From positions 75,674,336 to 75,738,335 of the forward strand of contig NC_080179.1 in the NCBI RefSeq assembly GCF_950295315.1: a DNA stretch of 64,000 bases, in the 5' to 3' direction. This stretch comes from Erinaceus europaeus (taxonomy: Eukaryota > Chordata > Mammalia > Eulipotyphla > Erinaceidae). The notes under the pieces are model-generated. The model did not search any database, was not told the DNA's origin, and saw nothing but the letters and a program-made list of their open reading frames with translations. Of the stretch, positions 42,985 to 54,906 are shown one piece after another; position 1 is the first letter of the stretch; each line of letters starts with the position of its first letter. A program made the position numbers and the translations under genes.

Positions 42985-43984
42985 GACCATCTAGCAAATG
43001 TATAAGGTCTGTGTAATATCTGATGAAATTTCGATAGTAGGAAATTTCTTCAAGGAAATTGAACAAATACCCCTAAAAATTTGTGTGGAACCACAAAAAA
43101 AAAAATCACAACTTGTCAGTACAGTTATGAGAAAAAAGAAAAAAGGAGGCTTTGTGCTTCCAAGTACACTACGAGCAGTAGTGATTAAAATGATGTTGTA
43201 CTAGAACAAAAACAGGCACTCAGACCAGTGAAACAGAATAGAGAGTCCAGAGAAAAGCCCACCCTCGTATGGAAATCGAATTTTATATGACAAGGGAACC
43301 AAAACTTTGAGTAGTAGAGGAAAATTCTCTTCAACAGACGGTCCTGGGTAAGCACGACAGCCACATGTAAAGGAGTGAAATTGATCACCACTTCACACTA
43401 GACACCAAAAACCACTGACCATACATTAAAAAGTTGGCTACCAGGGGGCTGGGCAGTGGTACACTTGGTGGAGCACACAAGTTACACTGTGCAAGGATCT
43501 GGGTTCAAGCCCCCAGTTCCTTCATGCAGGGAGGAATCATGAAGCAGTGTTCAGATGTCTCGCTTTCTTGCTCCCTCTCTATCTTTTGCCCTCTCAATTT
43601 CCCTCTCTATATATATGTATTCCCAATACATAAATAAAATACTAAAATATAAAATAATTAGACCTGAAACTATGAAATCTATAGAAAAAAAGCAGTGAGA
43701 CACTTTAAAACCTTAATATCAAAGATTCAACTGCATGAATAAGTCAAGCCGAAACACAGTTAAATAAATTAGACTACATCAAATTGAAAAGCTGTTACAC
43801 ATTGAAAGAAAATTTCACTAGGATAAAAGACAATCCAGAAATTTGGAGAAAATATTTGCACATCACATATCTGACAAGGGATTGATATTGAACAATTTAC
43901 AAAGAAATCAGAGAGCTCAACAATTAAAATAAAAAGCAAACCAGTAAAAAGAGAGAGAGAGAGAGAGAAAAGAAAAGAAAAAGG
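42985..43984 (+). mobile_element. Old L1 ORF2 region, sense
   Basis: ORF2-like ('acaaaaacaggcactcagac', 'aaattagactacatcaaatt', 'ttgcacatcacatatctgac') with many frame breaks; split by an S2 at 43446-43650 and ending in a (GA)n run at 43952-43970. Confidence 0.8.
43446..43650 (+). mobile_element. S2 SINE
   Basis: 'gggggctgggcagtggtaca', B box 'gggttcaagccc', 'atacataaataaaatac' tail. Confidence 0.88.
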
Positions 43985-44604
43985 ACAACAACCCCTGTGG
44001 AGAGCAGTCTGGAGAACTCTCAGAAGGCTAGAAATGGACCTACCCTATGACCCTGCAATTCCTCTCCTGGGGATATATACTAAGGAACCCAACACACCCA
44101 TCCAAAAAGATCTGTGTACACATATGTTCTTGGCAGCACAATCTGTAATAGCCAAAACCTGGAAGCCACCCAGGTGTCCAACAACAGATGAGTGGCTGAG
44201 CAAGTAGTGGTCTAAATACATAATGGAATGTTACTCAGCTATAAAAAAATGGCGATTTCACTGTTTTCTGCCCACCTTGGATGGAGCTTGAAGAAATCAT
44301 GTTAAGTGCAATAAGTCAGAAACAGAAGGATGAATATGGGATGATCTCACCCACAGGCAGAAGTTGAAAAACAAGATCAGAAGAGAAAACACAAAGCAGA
44401 ACTTGGAGTGGAGTTGTTGTATTGCACCAAAGTCAAAGATTCGGGTGGCGGGGGCGTTCAAGTCCAGGATCTTGATGGCAGAGGAGGACCTAGTGGGGGT
44501 TGTATTATGTGGAAAACTGGGAAGTGTTATGCATGTACAAACTATTGTATTTTACTGTTTACTATAAACTATTAATACCCCAATAAAAAATTTAAAAGGA
44601 AGGA
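43985..44604 (+). mobile_element. Younger L1 3' end, sense
   Basis: Same region as 15030-15990: 'gaaatggacctaccctatga', 'aacccaggtgtccaacaac'... to 'accccaataaaaaatttaaa'. Inserted into the older L1, which resumes at 44605. Confidence 0.92.
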
Positions 44605-44929
44605 AGTCTCTTTAACAAGTGGTGTTGGGTGAATTGGACAACCACATGCAGAAAAATGAAACTAGACCACCTAACACCATGCAGCAAAATTAACTCAAAA
44701 TAGAAATGACAGGCGTTATAGAAGTTTTGGAGAAACAGGGACTCCGTTACACTGCTGTTGAGAATGCTGTAGGAAGACTATATGAAGAGTCCTTAAGCCA
44801 AAAATAAAAAGGGGGTAGTATGAATTTATAAGCTGTAATCTTACAACCTTGTAACCCTCTGTCAATTACAAATAAAAAATAAATTTAAAAATGCTACGCA
44901 TCTCTTACAATTAGAAAAATACAAACTAG

Positions 44930-45090
44930 GGTGAGGGAGATAGAATAAGGATTATGTCAAAGACTTTCATGTCTGAGGCTCTGGAGTCTCAGTTTCAATG
45001 CCCTGCACCCTCATAAGCTAAAGCTGAGTAGTGCTCTGGTAATTAAAAAAAATCAATAAACAAATTAATTAATTAATTAAATTAAAATAT
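44930..45090 (+). mobile_element. S4 SINE
   Basis: 'gggtgagggagatagaataa', 'ctgagtagtgctctggtaat', then an AATT-rich tail. Confidence 0.85.
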
Positions 45091-45705
45091 ATGAAAGAAA
45101 GATATAAATTAAAATTGCAATGAGATTACACCTCACATCCATAAGACTAGCCAACAGCTAAAAAACAGGAAAGGGTAGGTGTTCGTGAGGATAGAGAGAA
45201 AAAGAAACTCTAGTTACACTGCTGGTAATAATGCAATCTGGAACAAGCCCTATGGAAAACAGTTTGAAAGGCCCTTAAACAAATAAAAATGAAACTGCCT
45301 TATGATCCAGTAAATACCACTCCTAGGCATATGTACAAAGAATATGAAAACACTGATTTGAAAGATACATATACCCCTATATCCATATCTACACTATTTG
45401 TAATAGCTCAGCTGTTGAAATAACCTAAATTGTTCATTGATAGATGACTGGAATATATATTCCATGAACACTGCTCTACAATTTAAAAAGATGAGACTGT
45501 ATCATTTGGGACAAAATGGCTGTAACAAGAAGTGATTGTGATAAGTGAAATAAGTTAAGAGGTGAAGGACAATTACCAGATGGTTGTGCACATATGTGAA
45601 ATATAGGTAAATAACTTGCAAAAAAGTTATGAACAAATGAACTTACAAAAAAAAAAAAAGTAAGCCAGCTGTCTCTGAAACTGTGATAACCATGGTGCTT
45701 GGAGG

Positions 45706-45732
45706 GTGGTGGTGGTGGTGGTGGTGGTGAGA
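45706..45732. repeat. (GGT)n microsatellite
   Basis: Nine GGT/TGG units. Confidence 0.95.
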
Positions 45733-45849
45733 GTCACAGAACTTTTTTTTGAGGGTGTGGTGACTTACACGTATTATGTGTGGGTCTGACGTAATATTCC
45801 TGAAATCATATTTTTAAAAGCACTATTAAATCACTAGTAAAAACTTAAA

Positions 45850-46080
45850 GGGGCTGGGTGGTGGTGCACATGGTTGGGCGCACATGTTATGATGTACGGG
45901 GACCAGGGGCTCAAACCCAGGTTTGAGCCCCTGGTCCCTACCGGCAGGGGAAAAGCTTCACAAGTGAAGCAGGGCTGCAGGTGTCTCTCTGTCTCTCTTC
46001 CTCTCTGTCTCTCCTTCCTTTTTAATTTCTCTCTGTCTCTATTCAATAAATTAATAAAGATAATTAAAAATTAAAAAACA
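45850..46080 (+). mobile_element. S2 SINE with palindromic B-box region
   Basis: Full S2, but the sequence around the B box is an inverted duplication: 16-bp arms 45901-45916 and 45921-45936, perfect complements around a 4-bp centre. Ordinary S2 copies have only the right arm. Confidence 0.93.
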
Positions 46081-46574
46081 AGAAATTGAAATTGATTTTA
46101 AGTGATACCAGGAAATGTTGGGGAAAAAGAATTGTGAGAAAAAAAATTATTATTTAAGCTGTCCAATTATAGTTATGGAAACCTCAGTGCTTTGCTATGA
46201 AAATCTATTAACACTGTTATGGAAACTATGGCAACTACTATACCTTGTAAAAATGTGGCACCTGGGTTGGAGACAATAATGCAGATATCTGCTCAAACAG
46301 CATGATTGGAATGAACAGCAGGGCCCCATGAATGTGATGGAATACAGGGCAGATATTCTGTGGCCACTTCTCAGCTCAGTTCCACCCAAAATCATATTCC
46401 AAACATCCAAAATAAGTAGAAAAAAATTATCTTAGGAAACACATGAAGCAACACAGTATTTACAACATATAACATTTCCTTTATATTCTTTTTCTCATCT
46501 CAAAATCTCCTCTGGTATCCTGCATTTACTCAGATGTGCAACTAAAGAACTGAAACACATGAACTTGTTAAAAA
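46081..46574. other. Unassigned sequence
   Basis: Non-repetitive by eye; no frame recognised. Confidence 0.45.
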
Positions 46575-46745
46575 GAAAAACAGTACTAAAAATGTCTCTA
46601 AGACTTTGTGAAAACGATGCTGGTTATCCTTAAGGGAGGGGAGGGGTAAGGGGAGGGAGGAGAACTGTGGCTGTTTGTGTAGCATCAAACTATACCCCTG
46701 TAATCTCATGATTTTGTAAATCATTAAATCACTAATAAAATTTTG
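46575..46745 (+). mobile_element. Old L1/RepB 3' end
   Basis: 'aatgtctctaagactttgtg', a purine-rich stretch, then 'aatcactaataaaattttga'. Assignment between old L1 and old RepB is uncertain. Confidence 0.5.
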
Positions 46746-46854
46746 AAAATAATGTCTCCCTTGACCCAATACAGTAACTAACCCAATTTCTCTCCCTACC
46801 CCCCCTTAATGAACTTTCCAAACTCTCTGATTTAGCCAGTGCTTATTAACTTTT

Positions 46855-47138
46855 AAAAAAAAATTTTATTATTTATTTTCCCTTTTGTTGCCCTTGTTTT
46901 ATTGTTGTAGTTATTGTTGTTACTGATGTCGTTGTTGTTGGATAGGACAGAGAGAAATGGAGAGAGGAGGAGAGGACAGAGAGGAAGAGAGAAAGACGGA
47001 CACCTGCAGACCTGCTTCACCGCCTGGGAAGCGACTCCCCTGCAGGTGGGGAGCCGGGGGCTCGAACCAGGATCCTTATGCCGGTCCTTGAGCTTTGCAC
47101 CACCTGCGCTTAACCCACTGCGCTACAGCCCCACTCTC
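46855..47138 (-). mobile_element. S1 SINE with TSD
   Basis: Antisense S1; exact 14-bp 'gcttattaactttt' at 46841-46854 and 47139-47152. Confidence 0.96.
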
Positions 47139-47384
47139 GCTTATTAACTTTTGTCTGTCATAGTGCTTCCTCTCTGTTCAGCCTGAGTTTTGTTGTTGCT
47201 GTTGTTTTTTTACTTCTGAGGCAACTCCTCAAATTATCAAACAGGTCAGTTAAACCTTTTCCCTCTTACGCAATTCAAAAATCTAAAACTGCCAGGAAAG
47301 TGACCTAATAATTTTCTTTATTTGACTAAAAGAGAGAAGGGAGAAGTTGAGAACAGTCAGACATCGTTTTTTATAAAATATGAT

Positions 47385-47525
47385 TTTATTTGAGAGAGAG
47401 AGAGAGAGAGACTGCCTATCTCTGGTTTATGGTCATGTTGGGGGCTGGACCTGGGACTGTGCATTGGGACTGGAGTGTGCGAGTCCAGTGCACTGCCTCT
47501 ACAAAATCCCCTAATCCCCAGAGAT
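47385..47525 (-). mobile_element. S4-like SINE
   Basis: (GA)n tail at 47393-47412, then 'ctctggtttatggtcatgtt' and 'gctggacctgggac'; the head part is diverged. Confidence 0.6.
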
Positions 47526-47555
47526 TTCTTTTCCTGGCGAAAAATGCATTGCCTT

Positions 47556-47766
47556 TGGGTTGGCAAAATACTTCACCTGAGTAGTGCTCTAACTCAGCTG
47601 TGCACATGCCCCCCAGTTCAAGGCTGGTATGCACAACATCGGAGGAAACCTCAGTGCTGTGGCGCTCACTCCCACCCCATCTTTAGCCTTGTCTCTCTCT
47701 ATTTGAAAACGTCTGTCTAGTGTTGTGAAGCCCCCAGTGATAGAAATAAAAAGAAAAGAAATAAAT
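47556..47766 (+). mobile_element. S5 SINE
   Basis: 'ggttggcaaaatacttcacc', 'cagttcaaggctggtatgc', 'cctcagtgctgtggcgctca', AAATAAA tail. Confidence 0.72.
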
Positions 47767-47783
47767 AAAAAGAAAAGAACACT

Positions 47784-48078
47784 GGGGTCGGGCAGTAGCG
47801 CAGTGGGTTAAGCGCAGTTGGCGCAAAGCGCAAGGACCGGCGTAAGGATCCCGGTTCGAGCCCCCGGCTCCCCACCTGCAGGGGAGTCGCTTCACAGGCG
47901 GTGAAGCAGTTCTGCAGGTGTCTGTCTTTCTCTCCTCCCCCTCTCTGTCTTCCCCTCCTCTCTCCATTTCTCTCTGTCCTATCCAACAATGACGACATCA
48001 ATAACAACAGCAACAATACCTACAACAATAAAACAACAAGGGCAACAAAAGGGATTAAATAAATAAACAAAAATTAAA
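47784..48078 (+). mobile_element. S1 SINE with TSD
   Basis: Near-consensus S1; exact 17-bp 'aaaaagaaaagaacact' at 47767-47783 and 48079-48095. Confidence 0.96.
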
Positions 48079-48095
48079 AAAAAGAAAAGAACACT

Positions 48096-48834
48096 AAATT
48101 TATAGCAGCTGTTTCCCATGTAGCTAATGTCAAGTTTACAGTCCACTGACAGGTGTACATGCTCAGTGAAACTTATCCTTACCCTGCACTTAGACTTAGA
48201 TGGCTTCTTCCACCTCAAATACAATGTTTTTTCTGTATCCTATTGGCTTTCATCTTTTGGCTCAGTGTTTCCAAATCCTACCATCTATTTGTTTTTTATG
48301 TCATCTAATTCATTAGCAATTATCTCTTATTTTATGAGTTTGATCATCTGAGACCACCAGCTGAGGACGAGTTATCCTGTTGCTGCAGAATGCCGTGATG
48401 GTGAAATGTACTGACAAGCCTAGGACATCCAAGAGTTAGGAAAGTATCCTTCAGCGAAACTTACAACTGGTCATACCCTTAGAGTGTCATGTCAGTTTTG
48501 AGTGCTGTCATTGTAATGCTCATGTCAACTGCCAGAGAGGATTTTCAAGCAGAGGTATAAAGATGAAATGAAATGAAACGTGGTAGAAGTAGCTAGAATG
48601 ACTGAAACCACAACAGGGAAACCTCTGCATATTTCTAGAGTCTCTGCAGAGAAGACATTCATCTGTGGTTTTTCAGCTTTTCAGTGAATCCAGGAAAAAA
48701 CAAGAGGACGTGGGTCTTGGAAGATGGAAACAAAATACAAGCTTAATATGGTGGATTATCTAACTAAGTCACTGTGCCTCTGTATAAGAAAAAAAAAGAA
48801 AAAGAAACAGTGAATCGAATTTTTAAAAAATTTT
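48096..48834. other. Unique sequence
   Basis: No repeat recognised for 740 bp; 48470-48560 is a moderate conserved-element candidate ('gtcattgtaatgctcatgtc'). No coding frame. Confidence 0.45.
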
Positions 48835-48970
48835 GGGTGGATGTAGATAGCATAATGGTTATGCAAAGAGACTCTCATGCCTGAGGCTCCCAAGTCCCAG
48901 GTTCAATCCTGCACTACCACCAGCCAGAGCAGAAGAGTGCTCTGGTAAATAGATAAAGAAAAATAAATTA
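48835..48970 (+). mobile_element. S4 SINE
   Basis: 'gatagcataatggttatgca', 'ctctcatgcctgaggctccc', 'agagtgctctggtaaat'; clean copy. Confidence 0.93.
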
Positions 48971-48974
48971 TATA

Positions 48975-49162
48975 TTTATATTTTTATTTAGATAGGACAG
49001 AACTTGAGAAGGTAAAGAGAGACAGAGAGGGAGAAAAAGCGATCCCTGCACCACAGCTTTGCCGATTGTGAAGCTTCCCCCTGCAGTGGGGACTTGGGGC
49101 TTGAACCCATGTCTGCACGATTCAATGTATGAGTTCTGCTAGAGGAACCGCCACTTGGCCCC
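48975..49162 (-). mobile_element. S2 SINE
   Basis: Antisense S2: 'tttatttagataggacagaa', 'gtgaagcttccccctgcag', 'gcttgaacccatg', 'cgccacttggccccc'. Confidence 0.88.
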
Positions 49163-49285
49163 CATAGTGAATTTCTTTTTATCAGCTTGGAGTAAAGCAA
49201 GCTTTCCTAAGAACCTCATAAAGCAAGTCATAAAGTGAAAAAAATATATATCTGAATTAAGAAGAGATAGAATAGAAGGAAAGGT

Positions 49286-49445
49286 GGTCTGGGAGGTGGC
49301 ATAGTGGATAAAACCTTGGACTCTCAAGCATAAGGTCCTGAGTTCAATCCCTGACATCACATGTACCAGAGTGATTTCTGGTTCTCTCTCTCTCCTTCTA
49401 TCATTCTTCATGAATAAATAAATAAAATATTTATTTAAAAAAAAG
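49286..49445 (+). mobile_element. S3 SINE
   Basis: Best-preserved S3 here: 'ctgggaggtggcatagtgga', 'gactctcaagcataaggtcc', 'tgtaccagagtgatttctgg', (AAAT)n tail. Confidence 0.92.
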
Positions 49446-50235
49446 AACTAGAACAAAATTTAGAACAGAGTAAATAATGGGCCAAGGCCTAATTTCTTTA
49501 AAGAAAGAATGCAAAAAGATTAATCACTCATGGAAAACTATGCAGAGTTCAAAGAAAACGTTCTTACTAAAGTAAATACAGATGACTAATAAAAATAGTG
49601 AAAGCTGATGAACTCACTAATACTTGAAGAATGTGCTTTAAAGCTATTTAAGAAATATTATCTCAAAATGTCAAAGTTGAAAATATTTAGCAATACTAAA
49701 AATGTCAAGTATATACATAGACAGGCACTTTTATACACAGTTGGTAGTCATATGAGTTGATGAACTTTCTTGGAGAGCAATTTGGGAATCCTGATACATT
49801 TTTGGTCTGTTTATTTATTTGTTTTACCCAGCACAGCTCAGCTCTGGCTTATGGTGGTGCTGGGAATAGAGCCTCAGGCAGAGAGCCTCCGGCAGGAGAG
49901 TTGTTTACTCAACCGCTGATATCCTCAGCCCTACTGATAACCATTGAAATATACACATCTTTTCATCCAACTACTTCACCTCTAGAAACTGTTTTACAGA
50001 TGCAGAAGTATAGGAAAATACAATATTAGTGTCGTTGTAGAGATTAAATGCCCAAACACCTATCAATTGAAAGATATTTAAATAACTTATGAAATATGAA
50101 TGAGATGTAAGATATCCATTATATATTCTTATGTGCTCGTAGGCACTCAGACATCAGATGATATTTTAGACATATTGTTAGGTGAAAGACAAATTTTAGA
50201 AAACATTATGTATAGTATAACATAGTTTCATTTGC
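49446..50235 (+). mobile_element. Old L1-like sequence, sense
   Basis: Diverged L1 ORF2-end pattern ('aaaaatgtcaagtatataca', 'cccaaacacctatcaattga') split by an antisense S4. Confidence 0.5.
49808..49933 (-). mobile_element. S4 SINE
   Basis: Antisense S4: 'cagctcagctctggcttatg', 'gtggtgctgggaatagag'; the distal part is diverged. Confidence 0.8.
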
Positions 50236-50506
50236 AAAAACTGTGTGTATACATTTGTGTGTGTGTGCACGTACAAGTACACACATGTGCGCAAGCATGT
50301 ACGCACGTGTGCACAGGGTCTCCTTGAGCAAAATTCACCAGCCTAAAACAAAGTATTTGCAATCAGATTTTGGGTCTAATTTCTTCTGCAGCAGACCTCA
50401 CTCAGAGGCACACAGCTTCAAACTAAATTGGTTTCTTAGTGATTCCTTCCTTACCTATGAATTGCCAAGATTTACTAGACATTTGAGGAATGCTTCCAAC
50501 AAAGAA

Positions 50507-50555
<49 letters not shown>

Positions 50556-50889
50556 ACATGAACTACAAAAAGTCAGAAACAACATCTGGAGAAAAAAAAA
50601 ATTTCCTGATTGTTAATAGCTTCAACTTCCATGATATACAAAAGATTGATAATTTACACAACGGAAATTAAGTAACAAAAGGGAAGGAAGTTTCAAGAAT
50701 AATAAGCAGCCATGGAAACGCTCAAAAGAAGAGTTAGAAGATAAAGTTGAGGAAACTTCTCAGAAAGCAAGATAAGAAAGCAAACAAGATTTATCAACCT
50801 GAGGACCAATATCTGAAAAAATAGCATTCCTGAAAAGAAAAACAAAAACAAAATGAAGGACAGAAGTCAGCACAGAAAACAAAACATTA
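50236..50889. other. Unassigned, with GT/CA-rich patches
   Basis: Loose GT/AC alternation at 50243-50315 and a (CA)21 run at 50511-50553; the rest is unassigned. Confidence 0.5.
50511..50553. repeat. (CA)n microsatellite
   Basis: About 21 uninterrupted CA units. Confidence 0.97.
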
Positions 50890-51003
50890 GGACCGAGGAG
50901 AGAGCATGGTGCTTATGCGAAAGATTTTTCTACCTGAGATGCTGAGGTCCCAACTTCGATTCTCAGAACCACCATAAATCAGAGCTGAGTAGTGCTCTGG
51001 AAA

Positions 51004-51036
<33 letters not shown>
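50890..51036 (+). mobile_element. S4 SINE with (GA)n tail
   Basis: 'ggaccgaggagagagcatgg', 'ctgagtagtgctctggaaac', then (GA)14 at 51007-51036. Confidence 0.88.
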
Positions 51037-51040
<4 letters not shown>

Positions 51041-51059
51041 CAAAGAAAGAAACAAAAAA

Positions 51060-51514
51060 TGAAGGAAGAAGGAAACAAAATATCCCCCGAAGCAAAGAAT
51101 GCAGTTCTCCAAAGGGAAAGAGAATAATGTAGAAGTGAGTAAACGCAGGGCAATAAAAAGGACCCATGCCAAAGAATTTCACACTTCCAAGGATAAGTGA
51201 ACACTCTTAGATACCATTTGAAGTGTGCAGTTTAACTAAACATCAAGTGTATCCAGACTGTTGAGATAGTTTAATGCAAATACTAAATATTGATTTTAAA
51301 TTGTTGTCTACCTCTAATAGGAGGGAGTGAAAAAGAAAGAGACCAAGTTTAACTTTTTTTTGAGTTGTGAGAGAGGTTTTGAAAGTTTACCATTTAAAAT
51401 CCAGAATAATTAAAGGTGTATTATTTAGACACATACACTCTAGGAGAAACAATGAAATTAATTGCCAAGTGTCTGACCCTCAGGGACAAATTGAGATACT
51501 GGAAAAGTGGGAGT
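51060..51514. other. Unassigned sequence
   Basis: AT-rich, non-repetitive by eye. Confidence 0.45.
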
Positions 51515-51528
51515 AAATGCTATTTTTC

Positions 51529-51832
51529 TTTTTCTATTTATTATTCATTCATTCATTCATTCATTCATTCATTCATTCTCTTTTGTTATCCTTGTTGTTT
51601 TATTGTTGTAGATATTGATGTTGTCGTTGTTGGATAGGACAGAGAGAAATGGAGAGAGGAGGGGAAGACAAAGAGGGGGAGAGAAAGACAGACACCTGCA
51701 GACCTGCTTCACCGCCTGGGAAGCGACTCCCCTGCAGGTGGGGAGCCAGGGGCTCGAAATGGGATCCTTATGCCGGTCCTTGCACTTTGCTCCACCTGCG
51801 CTTAACCCACTGCGCTACTGCCCGACTCACGG
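51529..51832 (-). mobile_element. S1 SINE with TSD and (ATTC)n tail
   Basis: Antisense S1; exact 14-bp 'aaatgctatttttc' at 51515-51528 and 51833-51846. The A-rich tail has become a (GAAT)n run, seen as ATTC at 51539-51578. Confidence 0.96.
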
Positions 51833-51846
51833 AAATGCTATTTTTC

Positions 51847-52426
51847 ATGACACATCTTGTAATGCCATGGATTTTTATGTGTGTGCATATATATGTGTCT
51901 GTGTTATATATGTGGTTAGCATATATCACAATATAAGAATATGCATATTTATATATGTATATATATGTATATGGGGCATGCTTGTGCATGTATACATTTA
52001 AGTAAGACTAAAATAAACATTTTAATGTCTGGAAAAGAAAAGTACTATACTGGATTTAATATAAAAACAGATGTCAAAACATGTGCAGAGTAAGAAAATC
52101 AAAAAATGACCCACTCCCCATGTACAACAGAAGACAAAGGAAAGAAAATACGCCAAAGTGCCAATAGTGAATGACCTGGATGATGAGATTGTAAATGAGT
52201 CCATTTCTATCTTGGTTGATGTGTAATTTTCATCTTCTGTTACTCTCACTTTTTACAAGATGAAAATCATGTTGCTTGACTGCTTGAAACAGAGCACTGT
52301 TCTGGTATGCATTGTCACCAAACAAACCCAAGGCCTCGTGCATACATTCTATACACGTTTTTTTCCCCCTTAAATAATAAACAGGTATTATTGTTTTTGA
52401 GAAAAAGAAAAGAATCATCAAGACAT
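51847..52426. other. AT/TG-rich low-complexity and unassigned sequence
   Basis: 51876-51990 is TATG/TATA-rich. 52000-52420 is non-repetitive and unrecognised. Confidence 0.5.
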
Positions 52427-52650
52427 TTTGGGGCCAACAAAATAGCTCACTTGGATAGACAGCTCGGCTTTGCTGTGTGTGGAATCCAGGCTCAAGTCTG
52501 GCCCCAATGCACTGAAGAAAGCTTTGGTGCTGTAGTCTCTTTCACTCTCTATCTGCCTCTCTGTTTCTCTCTCTCTCTGTATATGTGAATGAAAAAGTCA
52601 GCCTGGAGCAGTGAAGTCCCGTTGTTAACAAGGAAAAAAAAATTGTACCA
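52427..52650 (+). mobile_element. S5 SINE
   Basis: Clear S5: 'ccaacaaaatagctcacttg', 'aggctcaagtctggccc', 'gctttggtgctgtagtctct', and the distal 'aaaagtcagcctggagcagt' followed by an A-run. Confidence 0.88.
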
Positions 52651-52800
52651 AAAATATTGGATATTTGTTTAAGTTGGTAGGAGAATATTCGGGTAGACAG
52701 ACAGCACTTAACTCCAAAGAGAGCTAACCATTTCCCTCACCTTGCCTTACATCAGAGTCTGTGAGTAGTCAGCATAGCAAGTCAAGAGGAAGGGAAACAG

Positions 52801-52935
52801 CCCAGGAGTAGCACTGTGGATAGAGCACTGGACTCTCAGGTATGACGGCCTCAGTCTGATCCCCAGCACCACATGTGCCAATGCACCAAAGCGGTGCTCT
52901 GGTTCTCTCTCTTCAAGAGGGAGAGGGAAAGATAT
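52801..52935 (+). mobile_element. S3 SINE
   Basis: 'ggagtagcactgtggataga', 'ctggactctcaggtatgacg', 'gatccccagcaccacatgtg', CT-rich end. Confidence 0.85.
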
Positions 52936-53420
52936 TCAGAATTTCTTATAAGGAACTGCTACAAGTGCCAGATGAAAGCAAGAGGAGTCAGAGTGACAGA
53001 ATGATGGAAACTTGAAAAATATGAAAACAATATTAAGTTTCAGAAAATGTGAGGCTTAGCAATAACTGTGCCTGGCTTCTAGGCCTGGGTGTGGAATCTT
53101 GCTGAAGCTCATTAAGAGAAAGAAGAAATGGAGTGACTAGACCACACATGGGCAAATTCAAGGCAAGAAGAAGAAAGAAAAGTAGGTCCAAAAGCAGAAA
53201 GAAACCTTATTGGCAGCATCTCTTACCATTAGCAATACATGGGACAAAAGCAGTAAAAACTTGTGTCAAAATGTAGGAATTCTCTATATAACTAGAAGGT
53301 TTCTTCCTATTGAGAGAGTCAGGGTGCTTCAACGACATTTAAGGAGCAGAGATGAGACCTAGGAGAGAGAAGATATTTGAATGGTCTAGTGAACTATCTG
53401 GACTAACAGATGCTATTAAA
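52936..53420. other. Unassigned sequence
   Basis: Purine-rich, no repeat body recognised. The GAAGAAGAAAG at 53166-53176 is not preceded by the Vingi 3' coding end, so it is not called Vingi. Confidence 0.45.
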
Positions 53421-53433
53421 AAGAAAAGAGAAG

Positions 53434-53656
53434 GGGGCCGGGTGGTGGTGCACCTGGTGGAGCACACATATCACAGTGCACGAGGACCCGGGTTCGAGCC
53501 CCCGGTCCCCACCTGCACGGGGAAAGCTTTACGAGTGGTGAAGCAGAGCTGCAGGTGTCTCTCTGTCTCTCTTCCTATCTCCCCTCCTCCTCTCAATTTC
53601 TGGCTGTTTCTATCCAATAAATAAATAAAGATAATACATTTTTTTTAAAAAAAAGT
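53434..53656 (+). mobile_element. S2 SINE with TSD
   Basis: Full S2 with B box 'gggttcgagccc'; short flanking copies of 'aaagagaag' ending at 53433 and 53665. Confidence 0.93.
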
Positions 53657-53665
53657 AAAGAGAAG

Positions 53666-54434
53666 AAAGGACCAATGGAACTTCTATAGTCGTCTAGATT
53701 AAACTATTTATTCAACTTCCTCTAATTTTTAACAAGCCAGGACTTCACACGTGTGGCTTTGCTATTCCTGGGCTGCCTTGTCACTCAGATAAAGACACAG
53801 CAAGAGAGGGACAAAAAGGGAGGGATGCCACAGTGCCAGCTTCCCCTGGGGCCAAGGCACTGCTCATATATGCCACCCTGGGGCAGGTGTGGTGAGGCAG
53901 GTGTGTGGTGAGGCACATGTCTTAAAGTTATATCTTTTCATAACTAAATGGTGTCATGGACTTGGAGTTACAAGGACTCTAAAATCAAAGTGGAAAATAT
54001 TTTGATTCAAAGAAGATAGGGGATATCTTGATGGCCTATTGTAAACCATGAGTGTATGGAGAGTAATTGAAACAAAAGTTTTAGATGGTTATAGCCAAGT
54101 GAGGAACAAGGTGCTTAAAAGTTCTGTATAACAACGCAACGATTGCCACCTCAACATACTTCACCTCAGACTGTGTCCAGAGACTTCATGTGTGGAATGA
54201 CAACCCTTCAGCTTCATTACTCGGGTGAGACTTTTCCTTTTATAGTACACTCTAATTTCATCTCAGGTAGTTCACTTTCTAACAAAGTCCCATAACCTAG
54301 ATATACACCAGTTTCTGTGAGAGAGAGCTTATGTGCACACATATCCATAAACTACTGCAAAATATATACCTGAAAGCAGTAGTACACTAGAGTTTGCAGT
54401 GAGTACCTCCCTAACACTTCCTCTCCACTATTCC
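53666..54434. other. Unassigned; possible old SINE at 53730-53920
   Basis: 53730-53920 has a purine-rich body and GGTGTGGTGAGGCA repeats that may be an old antisense SINE. The rest is unique. Confidence 0.4.
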
Positions 54435-54868
54435 AAGCTTGGGATCCATGATTGCTCAACAAATTGTTTGGCTTCGTATGTTAACTCTCTTTTCAATCAC
54501 CAGGTTCCAGATGCCACCAGGATGCTGGCCAGGCTTCCCTGGATTGAAGACCCCACCAATGTGTCCTGGAGCTCAGCTTCCCCAGAGACCCACCTTACTA
54601 GGGACAGAGAGAGGCAGACTGGGAGTATGGACCGACCAGTCAACGCCCATGATCAGCAGGGAAGCAATTACAGAAGCCAGACCTTCTACCTTCTGCAACC
54701 CTCAACGACCCTGGGTCCATGCTCCCAGAGGGCTAGAGAATGGGAAAGCTGTCAGGGGAGGGGATGGGATATGGAGATTGGGTGGTGGGAATTGTGTGGA
54801 GTTGTACCCCTCCTACCTTATGTTTTTGTTCATTAATCCTTTCTTAAATAAAAAATTTTTTTAAAAAG
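54435..54868 (+). mobile_element. RepB, 5'-truncated
   Basis: 'tgattgctcaacaaattgtt' through 'gggaagcaattacagaagcc' to 'aataaaaaatttttttaaaa'; TSD not found. Confidence 0.9.
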
Positions 54869-54906
54869 TGCTGTATAGGGCACAGCATAAATCCCCTTAC
54901 TTCTTT

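Larger units (their letters stand above)
44605..45845 (+). mobile_element. Old L1 3' portion(s), sense
   Basis: 'gtgttgggtgaattggacaa', then a tail-like end near 44880, then another L1 piece ('gattacacctcacatccata', 'actatttgtaatagctcagc'). Contains an S4. Confidence 0.7.

Noticed and set aside
53150..53180. Possible third Vingi tail (AAGAAGAAGAAAG)
   Set aside because: The preceding bases do not match the Vingi C-terminal codons and there is no flanking duplication.
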